Shown: in pieces, positions 56,462 to 64,000 of the stretch
Layout of the letters: the number at the start of each line of letters is the position of its first letter
Position numbering within the stretch: the stretch's first letter is position 1
Assembly: GCF_000739655.1 (NCBI RefSeq)
Contig: NZ_BATR01000164.1
Coordinates: forward strand, 124,001-188,000
Direction: 5' to 3'
DNA length: 64,000 bases
DNA from: Verrucomicrobium sp. BvORR106
Lineage (GTDB): Bacteria > Verrucomicrobiota > Verrucomicrobiia > Verrucomicrobiales > Verrucomicrobiaceae
Position numbers and translations under genes: made by a program
The notes under the pieces: generated by a model
What the model was told of the DNA's origin: nothing
The model's database searches: none
What the model saw: the letters and a program-made list of their open reading frames with translations, nothing else

Positions 56462-56920
56462 TTAGCAGGCATAGAGATCAGCGAGGCTTTCCATGAACTC
56501 ATCCAGCTCTTCGCCAGGATCCAGCACCAGGGACTCAATGCTGCTACGGGTAAGAGCAACACCCGTACTGGAGATCAACGAATGGAGCTGGCAGGGATCC
56601 ACCATTCGGACACGCTCCTCTTCCTGATCATAGACATAGATATCCCCCCCGGACAGGGTGGCCAGGGTCCAGAAACCCAGCACCGCCACACGACTGCCTG
56701 GATCGTGCAGGACATTGGCCTCAAGAAAGGCCTCACCTCCCAGGATCATCATCTCCCCCAGATCAAGACTGGCGGAAGGAATGACTCGCTCCACATAGTC
56801 CCGCAACTGACCACTTAGCTGCCGCCCCAGGCCATCCAGCCGCTTCACTAGAAGGGGATCTCCGAGGGCCACCTCGGAGAAACCCATCCGCCGGATCAGA
56901 CGCCGCAGGGATCGTTTCAT
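56462..56920 (-). CDS. Unknown small protein between two giant repeat-protein genes
   Basis: A 152-residue soluble protein with a basic N-terminus (MKRSLRRLIRRMGF) and an acidic C-terminal third. A core segment, GFWTLATLSGGDIYVYDQEEERVRMVD, faintly recalls the SMI1/KNR4 (SUKH) fold, in which a glycine-rich turn precedes a D-x-Y-V-F strand; this is only a resemblance. It overlaps the giant gene upstream by four bases. It may be a chaperone or accessory for its neighbours. It has no signal peptide. Confidence 0.65.
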   Translation of the reverse strand: MKRSLRRLIRRMGFSEVALGDPLLVKRLDGLGRQLSGQLRDYVERVIPSASLDLGEMMILGGEAFLEANVLHDPGSRVAVLGFWTLATLSGGDIYVYDQEEERVRMVDPCQLHSLISSTGVALTRSSIESLVLDPGEELDEFMESLADLYAC

Positions 56921-59900
56921 GGTTGTTTCCCGTATTTCAGGCCCGTGGGACCGGACCGCTTCCTTCTGCGCACCACCATCACTCCCAGGGCAAGAAGGAC
57001 GAGTCCCGCCCTGGAGGGCTCGGGCACCGCCGACAGAGTGATGACGCCCGTGGTGTAGAGATTGCTGTAGTCCCAGGACAAGCCGGTCCCTGAGAGAGCG
57101 GAATCGAGTTCCGTGGTCACGAAGGTGCCGGTCCGCGAGGTGAGCCCCGTCCAGTCGATAAGCTGCCAGGTGTCCCCTATCGCCCAGGTGGTCATGTTGT
57201 TCGTCTCGACCTGGAGAGACACGTTCGATCCAATCACCAATGTGCCGGAGACGACCAGAACATCCGACTCCCCGCCCCCGGTGCCCGCGCCATTCACCAG
57301 ATCCAGCGTGATCACACTGCCCGTCTGGAAGGTCAACGTTCCGGAGCCACTTGCCAGCGTCAACGTGCTGGCCACAGCAGAGCTGAGCGACTCATCCCCT
57401 ACCGCGAGAGTCCCGCCAATCGTCATGCCAGCAACGCTCGTCACCGTGCCACTGCCCTCCAACCGCGCGCCCGCAGCCAAGGTCAACGAGTTCACGGTCG
57501 TGGTACCGCCAAAGTAAGTCGTACCCGCATTCAGCAGCACACTGCCGGAGAAGGACTGAGTGCCAGATACCGCCAGCCGGCCGGATCCGGTCTTCTTGAG
57601 CCCATTACCCGTGACGGTGCCCAGCAGGTTCAGCACCCCAGCGGCATTGGCCACATTCACCGTCGCCTGGGAGTTGGCCAGGACCAGGTTCGTGTTCAGA
57701 GTCACGGCCCCGGTGCTGGTCACCGACACCGCACTGGCACCGTTTACAGTCAGCTTGTTGTCCAGGTCGTTCAGAGCTGCGGCAGTGGTGTTATTGAACT
57801 CCAGACTGCCCACCGCCATATCCGCCCCCAGCCGCATGTCGGTCTGGTTGGTCGCACCGGTGGCGGAGAAGATCACCTTGGTGTTCGCACCCGCCACCTG
57901 CCCCGTCGCGCCCGTGCCAGCGCTGTCAGTGGTCCAGTTGCTGGTCGAATTGCCATTGGAAATGGCCCAGACATTCGCCCCACCGCTGTAGCCACCCTTC
58001 CAGTAGGCCTCGGTGAGCGCGGCGGCCGTGGCCACATTGAGCCAGACCTCCGTGCTGCTCGATCCCACACCGGTCACGGTGTAGCCAGACATGTTGTAGT
58101 AGTTCCCCAGCGCATAGCTGGCCCCACTGAGCCCGCTCGTGGCCGAGATCACCGTGTACTGCCCGGCCGTGTACGTCGCGCCCGCAACGCCAAACACATC
58201 CAGCGTCACGGAGCCGGTGGTGCTGGCCGCTCCCTGGACGATGATGCGGTTCCCCAGCTCCACACCAACAGTGGATCCGCTCTCCAGAGTCAGAGTCGCG
58301 CCGGACTTCAACGTGAGATTGTTTCCAATAACTCCCGAGGTGTACCGAAAGGATGCTCCGGATTTGACCGTGAGCGAGGCGGTCCCCTGAAGGGCCGTGT
58401 TGCTGCGGGCCCAGAGCGTTCCTGCACTGGCCACCGTCGCCCCGGTGTAGCTGTTGGTTCCAGCCAGGTAGAGAGTTCCAGTGCCGGTCTTGGTCAGAGC
58501 GGTGGCCCCGCCATTGATCTGGGCCACGTTTTTGAGCGTGCCCGCCAGCAGGTTCACCGCATCAATGTTGTTGGTCGCATCGCCAATGTTGTGCCCGGTC
58601 ATGTCCAGGGTGCCAACAATGAGGTTGATAGTGGAGGTCGCCGTACCGCCGCCGTCTTTGATGTCCACATTGGTCACCAACTTGCCACCGGTGATGTTCA
58701 GAGTGCCGCTGGCAGTTCCTGATCCGGACTGGGAGGCCAGGGTAAATGTTCCTCCCGAATTCACGGTGAAGACACCGTTGCTGATGTTCAGCGTGGCCGT
58801 CGCCGCCCCCGTTCCCGCATTGGTCTTGGCCGCCATCACCACGGAGTTCGCGGTGAACGTACCGCCGTCAAAGTACACCGTGCCCGTAGCACCGCCGGCA
58901 TCCGTGCCATCTCGCTTGCCAATGGTCAAGACACCTGCGGTGACCGTGGCCGTCATGCCCCGCAGATCGAGGATGCCGGTCGGGGTGCTGGCGGTGCCCG
59001 TGCCCGCGGTGCTGCCCACGGTGATGGTGGTGGTGCTGCCCGTCTTCCCGCCAATGGTGACGCGACCACCGCTGGCGGAAGCGACCACGGTGCCCAATGC
59101 CTTCGACACGCCGATGTTGAGCGTGTCCGTCTTCAGGATGTTGGTTCCTGTGCCGAAGTAGAGGGTGCTCACCGTCCCCGCATTGGACCCCGCACTGCTG
59201 CCCACATGGGTGGTGGTGGCCGTGATGGAGTTGTAGGTGTTGGACAGCGTCAACGTGCCGGTTGTGAGTGACCCGTAGCCCAGCCGCAGCTCGTTCACAT
59301 TCGCCACAAACGATCCCAGCGCCGCGAGGTTGAGCGCGGCCGCATGGGTGGAGCCGGAGTTGATCGTGGCATAGGCAATGCCCAGCTCCAGATTGGCGCT
59401 GGTGTTGCTGACCACCAAGGCCCCACCACCGGAGAAGGTGGCATTGGTCGTCATGGCTGCATTGGACGCGCCCGTGCCGAGGTCCAGCCCCGTGGTGCCG
59501 GTGATGGAGAGCTTTTGCCCTTTGCCAATCACGACCTCATTGGCCGTGGCGGTGTTGCTGGTGAAGACGAGGCTGTCCACTGTCTGGCTGTAGCTGTTGA
59601 GCTCCAGGCGGCCCACCGTGGTGCCCGATCCAATCGTCACCGCCCCGGTGGTGGGAAGGGCATTTGTGGTGCCGATGATCAGCGTTCCCTGGTTGATGGC
59701 AGTGGTGCCTGTGTAGGTGCTTTTGCCTGAAAGCGTCTGCGTCCCCGTTCCAGTCTTCACCAGTGAGAGGACGGATCCCGACGTTCCATTTTTCAACACC
59801 CCGCTGAAGACGGCGCTGGCCTCATTGCCGGAGCCCACCGTCAGCGTGGCCGCAGCGCTGTTGCTGATCACCACCCCGGAGCCGTTGAGGCCGTCAATCG

Positions 59901-62900
59901 TTTCATTGAACCCGTAGAGATCCAGCGTTCCTCCGCTGTTCACGATAACGTCGGAGGTGTTGACAATTTGCTCCGAGGCGGAGAGCTGCACCAGGGCCGT
60001 GGAGCCCGAAGCATCCCCCACTTCCAAGTTGCCCGACACCGCTGCCAGACCCGCCGTCTTGGCCAGGTACACCGTGCCGCCATACACCTTGAGCGTACCG
60101 GTGAAGTCATTGGCCAGGTTCCCGGAGAGGGTCAGCGTGCCGCTTCCGGTCTTGGTGAAGGCGTTGCCCCGCACTCGCGTCAGGTAGAGCTGACCGCCAG
60201 AGGCCACACTCACAACGGCCGCCGCGTTGTTGAAGATCACACTCGTATCGAGAGTGACCTGCCCAGCCCCAGAATTGACAGTGATGGCGGCCGCCCGGTT
60301 CAGCGTCAGGGAATCATTCAGATCCTGGAGCCACACCGCATCACTGGTGTTGAAGGTCAGCGAGCCGACCTTCATGCTGAACCCGAGCGTCATGGGTGCC
60401 GCCTGCTGCACCGCGCCAGTGGCCGAGAAGATGAGCTGCGTGTCCGCCCCAGGGGTCAGCGAGGTGTCGGTGCCCGCGGCATCCGAGGCCCAGTTGCTCT
60501 TGGTGCTGCCATCCGTGATGGCCCAGACCGCTCCATCGGAGGCGCTGAAGCCACCCTTCCAATACGCCACGGAAAGCTCGGCTGCCGCCGTCACATCCAG
60601 GTAGACCGCCGTACTGGTGACGCCAAGACTGTTGATCTTGAAGTTGGTGATGTTGTAGAGCTTGCCCAGCGTGTAAGTCGCATTGTTCAAGCCGCTGGCC
60701 GCCGTGATCACGTTGTACTGCTGCGTCAGGTAGGTGAAGCCCGACACGCCGTTCACGTCCAGGGTGATCGAACCGGTCGTCGTCGCCGCCCCTGTGGAGG
60801 CGATCGCGCTACCCAACTCAACCCCCAGCTTGCTTCCGGTGGCGAGACTCAAAGTTCCGACCGTGAGGGTGTTGCCCGTCGCCCCCGTCTGATACTGGAA
60901 GGTGGCGCCATTCGCCACACTCAGTGACGAGGTACTGCCCAGCGCGTTCTTGTTGGTTGCCCGCAGGATGCCCGCATTCACCGCGGTGGAACCGGTGTAG
61001 CTGTTTACGCCGGAAAGCGTCCATGTCCCGGAGCCGGACTTCACCACATTCACTGAGGCTCCACCAGTGCCATTGATGATGGAACCGCTGATGATGCCCT
61101 CGCTGGCACCGAAGAGCTGTAGATACCTGCCGGTGCCCGTAGTGGCACCGCCGGAGATCTGCCCGGTGATGGTGAGTGTGCCGGACTCTGAAGCGAGGTT
61201 GTAGTAGCTGCCACCCGTGGTGAACGTGATGGTGCCCGCCCAGACGTTGTTGCCGCTGTAGTTGCTGATAGCAGCCGCGGCAATCCCATCACTCTGCCGG
61301 GCCTCCAGGGTGACGTTCTCATTCACCACAATGTCGCCGGCCAGTTCCAGCCGAGAGAGCTGTCCCGTGTTGCCGGAGATCGTGGTCGTGCCCGTGGTGC
61401 TGCCCAGCGCCGCACCGTTGGTGATACGCAGGATACTGTTCACGCCGCCGCTCACCACCGTGGCCCCGGTGTAGGTGTTGCTTCCTGACAGGATGACCAG
61501 GCCGTCGGTGGACTTGGTCAGGCCAGCGGTGCCAGCCAGCACCACGCTGACCGTGCCGCTCTGCATGAGATAGGTGGAGGTGCTGGTGATGGAGGAGCCA
61601 GTGCCAACGATCTGCCCCCCACCCGCAACGGTCACCTGCCCCACCGTGTCTGAATATCCATTCAGATCCCAGACAGCCGTGGAGCCATTCACGGTGACCG
61701 CCCCGGTATTGATGACGTTGCTTGCACCGTAAAGAAGTGTTCCCTGCAGGATGCTGGTAAGACCGGTGTAGGTGTTCGCCCCGCTCAATGTCAGCGTACC
61801 TGCCCCAGTCTTGGTCAATGCAGTGATCATCGTCCCGGTGGTGGTGCCATTGGAGATCACACCGCTGAAGGTGGAACTCTCTCCCCCTGATCCCACGGTC
61901 AGAGTCCCAGTGCCCACCGCATTGCTGGTGACCGAGCCTGCGCCAGCGAGAGCCCCGATGGCTTCGTTGTGCCCATTGAGGTCCAGCTTGCTTCCGGTGT
62001 AGATGGTGACATCCACGCCATCTGCAATCTGCTGATCCGCATTCAGCACGACCGAGGCATAGAGCCCCGTTGCGGAAAGCGTGGATTCGCCAATGAACAA
62101 CTCCGATCCCGACACCGCTGTGACTCCAGCGGTTTTGCCCAAGATCAAAGTCCCTTGCTCGATCTTGGTGGTGCCGACAAATGTGTTCGCCGTGGTGCCG
62201 GAAAGCGTCAGAGTGCCCGCGCCGCGTTTGGTGAACGCGTTGCCGCTCAACTCGCCGGAGATGGTCAAGGTGCCGAGCCCCAGCTGGGTGCCGTCCGTCA
62301 TCCCCACTGTCAGAAGCGGGAGTGCTGACTCCAGCACGACATCGTTATTGAGCGTGAGGCCACCGGTGAGATAGCTCACATAGATCGTGGGCGTGGAGGT
62401 GCTGGAGTCCCCACCCGTCAGCGTCAGGGAATAGAGCGAGTCATTCACCACCACGGCACTGGTCCCTGCGCTGCCACTGGCCTGCCCGTCCACTGACAAC
62501 GTCCGGATGCGCATGTCATAGCCCAGCGTGGTGTTTTGCATGTAGGTGGTGTTGGCCCCATTGGCCGCAAAGATGACGTCCGTGGTCTCTCCTGGCACGA
62601 TGCCATAAACATACTGTCCCCCACGGTCGAAGGACCAGTTGCTCTGCCCGCCGGTAAGCAGACCGTTCGATACCGCCCACACTGTCTCTTCACCCGTCAT
62701 GCCCCCCACCCAATACATGGCCGTGAGGTTCTCCGCCCCCACGCTCATGAAGGTGCCCGTGATGGAGGTGCTGGTGGTCGTTACCGAGGTGAGCAGCGCA
62801 TTGGAGAGACCGTAAAACTTGAGATCATAGGTCGCATTGGTGATGCCACCTGAGCTGGAGGTGAGGAAGGTGTAAGTGCCATCCGGCGACAAACCCACCT

Positions 62901-64000
62901 TCGCAAACACATTCAGGCGAACCAACCCGGAAGCGGTGAGCGCACTGGTCGCCAGAGTGTCACCGATCCCCACGCCGATCTTGCTTCCGGACACGAGAGT
63001 GAGGCTGGCAGCCGTGTTCAGCGTGGCTCCCGTGGTGCCGGGAGTGATGAAATAGAGCCCGGCTCCCGAGGCCACGCTGATGGCGGGACTGGCGCCGAGA
63101 CCGGCCGCATTGGTGACCACCAGAGTGCCCTCACTAACCTCCACGGTCGAGCCGCTGAGCGTGTTGGTCCCGGTGATGAAAGTCCTCCCGGAGCCAGACT
63201 TCTTCACCTTGCCCGAGCCCTCGATCAGATTGGCCACGGTGTAGTCGTCACTCCGGTTGAAAGTGAGGGTCCCCGAGGCACCGACCGTCACCTTCCCGCC
63301 GCCCAATGTCCCCGTCGTACCGCCAGTCCCCACCTGAAGCACCCCGGCAGAAATCAATGTGGCCGCCGTGAACGTGTTGGAGCCATCCAGAATGAGCGTG
63401 CCCGTGCCTGACTTCGTCCAGGTTCCCACGGTGAGCGCGCCGTTGTAGATCTCCAGCACGTTTTTCAAGGTGCCGCTCTGGGCGGTGAAAGTGTCCACAT
63501 TGATGTAGCCCGCGGTCAGGTCAAGCGTTCCACCATTGAGGACCAGCGTACTGATGTTATTTCCTGTTGCGCCTTCCGTCAGATTGCCTCCCACCGTGAG
63601 GGAGCCGCCGGTGATGTTGAGAGTTGCGTCCGCATAGCCGGAGCCCGGTGTGGCGGAGGTGTGGGTCCCCAGCACGACATCACCGGTAACAGTCGCCGCC
63701 CCACCGGAGAGATTGAAGACCCCTTTGCTGTTGGGGTTGCGGGTGTAGATGCCGCTGGTGCTGGTGTTGTTGGCGCTGCTGTCCTGGTTCTCAGCGATCA
63801 CAATCGTCCCCGCCAACAACGTCCCCCCCTGCATGTTGAGCGTGGCATGGGTGGCCGTCGCATTGGTCCCGGCAGTGTTGGAAGTTGCGGAAGTGGAGCT
63901 AATGTCCATGGTCCTCCCGAGCACCACGTTGGTCGCATCGATCGTTCCCGAATTGAACGTCATCGTCCCCAGGCCATAGCCAACCCCGTTGCCGTTATCG
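56917..64000 (-). CDS. Giant autotransporter-repeat protein with PEP-CTERM tail, N-terminus outside window
   Basis: At least 2360 residues; the frame stays open to the window edge, so the start and signal peptide are missing. It is made almost entirely of autotransporter-associated beta-strand repeats (KTGSGTLTLSG..ANTYTG type) that should fold as one long beta-helix. Three long segments repeat internally, each with Y-W-K/V-G-G, VWA-I/V and SNW landmarks, at about 62.7, 60.6 and 58.0 kb. It ends with AVPEPSRAGLVLLALGVMVVRRRKRS, a PEP-CTERM signal that shares PEPSRA with its smaller neighbour. It is the first gene seen of the pseudopilin operon and is likely a surface or extracellular-matrix protein. 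Confidence 0.88.
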   Translation of the reverse strand, partial: DNGNGVGYGLGTMTFNSGTIDATNVVLGRTMDISSTSATSNTAGTNATATHATLNMQGGTLLAGTIVIAENQDSSANNTSTSGIYTRNPNSKGVFNLSGGAATVTGDVVLGTHTSATPGSGYADATLNITGGSLTVGGNLTEGATGNNISTLVLNGGTLDLTAGYINVDTFTAQSGTLKNVLEIYNGALTVGTWTKSGTGTLILDGSNTFTAATLISAGVLQVGTGGTTGTLGGGKVTVGASGTLTFNRSDDYTVANLIEGSGKVKKSGSGRTFITGTNTLSGSTVEVSEGTLVVTNAAGLGASPAISVASGAGLYFITPGTTGATLNTAASLTLVSGSKIGVGIGDTLATSALTASGLVRLNVFAKVGLSPDGTYTFLTSSSGGITNATYDLKFYGLSNALLTSVTTTSTSITGTFMSVGAENLTAMYWVGGMTGEETVWAVSNGLLTGGQSNWSFDRGGQYVYGIVPGETTDVIFAANGANTTYMQNTTLGYDMRIRTLSVDGQASGSAGTSAVVVNDSLYSLTLTGGDSSTSTPTIYVSYLTGGLTLNNDVVLESALPLLTVGMTDGTQLGLGTLTISGELSGNAFTKRGAGTLTLSGTTANTFVGTTKIEQGTLILGKTAGVTAVSGSELFIGESTLSATGLYASVVLNADQQIADGVDVTIYTGSKLDLNGHNEAIGALAGAGSVTSNAVGTGTLTVGSGGESSTFSGVISNGTTTGTMITALTKTGAGTLTLSGANTYTGLTSILQGTLLYGASNVINTGAVTVNGSTAVWDLNGYSDTVGQVTVAGGGQIVGTGSSITSTSTYLMQSGTVSVVLAGTAGLTKSTDGLVILSGSNTYTGATVVSGGVNSILRITNGAALGSTTGTTTISGNTGQLSRLELAGDIVVNENVTLEARQSDGIAAAAISNYSGNNVWAGTITFTTGGSYYNLASESGTLTITGQISGGATTGTGRYLQLFGASEGIISGSIINGTGGASVNVVKSGSGTWTLSGVNSYTGSTAVNAGILRATNKNALGSTSSLSVANGATFQYQTGATGNTLTVGTLSLATGSKLGVELGSAIASTGAATTTGSITLDVNGVSGFTYLTQQYNVITAASGLNNATYTLGKLYNITNFKINSLGVTSTAVYLDVTAAAELSVAYWKGGFSASDGAVWAITDGSTKSNWASDAAGTDTSLTPGADTQLIFSATGAVQQAAPMTLGFSMKVGSLTFNTSDAVWLQDLNDSLTLNRAAAITVNSGAGQVTLDTSVIFNNAAAVVSVASGGQLYLTRVRGNAFTKTGSGTLTLSGNLANDFTGTLKVYGGTVYLAKTAGLAAVSGNLEVGDASGSTALVQLSASEQIVNTSDVIVNSGGTLDLYGFNETIDGLNGSGVVISNSAAATLTVGSGNEASAVFSGVLKNGTSGSVLSLVKTGTGTQTLSGKSTYTGTTAINQGTLIIGTTNALPTTGAVTIGSGTTVGRLELNSYSQTVDSLVFTSNTATANEVVIGKGQKLSITGTTGLDLGTGASNAAMTTNATFSGGGALVVSNTSANLELGIAYATINSGSTHAAALNLAALGSFVANVNELRLGYGSLTTGTLTLSNTYNSITATTTHVGSSAGSNAGTVSTLYFGTGTNILKTDTLNIGVSKALGTVVASASGGRVTIGGKTGSTTTITVGSTAGTGTASTPTGILDLRGMTATVTAGVLTIGKRDGTDAGGATGTVYFDGGTFTANSVVMAAKTNAGTGAATATLNISNGVFTVNSGGTFTLASQSGSGTASGTLNITGGKLVTNVDIKDGGGTATSTINLIVGTLDMTGHNIGDATNNIDAVNLLAGTLKNVAQINGGATALTKTGTGTLYLAGTNSYTGATVASAGTLWARSNTALQGTASLTVKSGASFRYTSGVIGNNLTLKSGATLTLESGSTVGVELGNRIIVQGAASTTGSVTLDVFGVAGATYTAGQYTVISATSGLSGASYALGNYYNMSGYTVTGVGSSSTEVWLNVATAAALTEAYWKGGYSGGANVWAISNGNSTSNWTTDSAGTGATGQVAGANTKVIFSATGATNQTDMRLGADMAVGSLEFNNTTAAALNDLDNKLTVNGASAVSVTSTGAVTLNTNLVLANSQATVNVANAAGVLNLLGTVTGNGLKKTGSGRLAVSGTQSFSGSVLLNAGTTYFGGTTTVNSLTLAAGARLEGSGTVTSVAGMTIGGTLAVGDESLSSAVASTLTLASGSGTLTFQTGSVITLDLVNGAGTGGGESDVLVVSGTLVIGSNVSLQVETNNMTTWAIGDTWQLIDWTGLTSRTGTFVTTELDSALSGTGLSWDYSNLYTTGVITLSAVPEPSRAGLVLLALGVMVVRRRKRSGPTGLKYGKQP

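Noticed and set aside
52378-64000. Regular repeated DNA resembling a CRISPR or satellite array
   Set aside because: The repeats are degenerate codings of the beta-strand units in two long open frames, with neither constant spacers nor identical direct repeats.

Overview
The window looks like chromosomal DNA from a GC-rich member of the Verrucomicrobiota, probably close to Verrucomicrobium or Prosthecobacter; the genus cannot be fixed from sequence alone. The evidence is a set of families typical of the Planctomycetes-Verrucomicrobia group. These are a cytochrome-type DUF1549/DUF1553 protein paired with a DUF1501 protein, a Piru_Ver-type propeller protein, giant proteins built of autotransporter-associated beta-strand repeats with PEP-CTERM tails, and a pseudopilin cassette resembling the 'Verru_Chthon' cassette. 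I saw no rRNA, tRNA, CRISPR array, phage or insertion sequence.

Layout. 1-9.8 kb: a lipoprotein, a methyltransferase, two tandem paralogous secreted proteins of unknown function, a zinc metallopeptidase, a sulfatase and an O-antigen ligase-like membrane protein. 9.8-20.5 kb: a cupin and a nitronate monooxygenase, a 1336-residue SGNH/propeller/HEAT/cupredoxin fusion, an MsbA-like ABC transporter with a GT9 glycosyltransferase (envelope glycolipid), and a cobalamin adenosyltransferase paired with a possible 2-oxoglutarate oxygenase. 20.5-27.7 kb: an IclR regulator, a cytochrome-type DUF1549/DUF1553 protein and a DUF1501 protein in one probable operon, then an AlkB-like dioxygenase.

27.8-37.6 kb is the regulatory centre. 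A hybrid histidine kinase, a receiver-histidine kinase and a sigma-54 activator form a compact operon. On one side lies a DUF892/DUF1328/GlsB stress operon behind a good -24/-12 promoter. On the other lies an entericidin/YqjD/YqjE/YqjK-like envelope-stress operon behind a weaker -24/-12 site and an intergenic region full of nested dyads. An AsmA-like protein follows.

37.6-47.6 kb: a diadenylate cyclase with an added C-terminal membrane segment, a polysaccharide deacetylase, a vWA-type membrane protein, topoisomerase IB, a DUF899/MerC-like/YCII/ECF42 sigma cluster, a LysR regulator and a metallophosphoesterase.

47.6-64 kb: one tightly overlapped minus-strand operon. It encodes a giant repeat protein (5' end outside the window), a small unknown protein, a second giant repeat protein and four pseudopilins that correspond to a complete GspH/I/J/K-type tip set. 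Cargo-like surface proteins and a dedicated pseudopilin tip in one operon is the best candidate here for an uncharacterised export or surface-assembly system.
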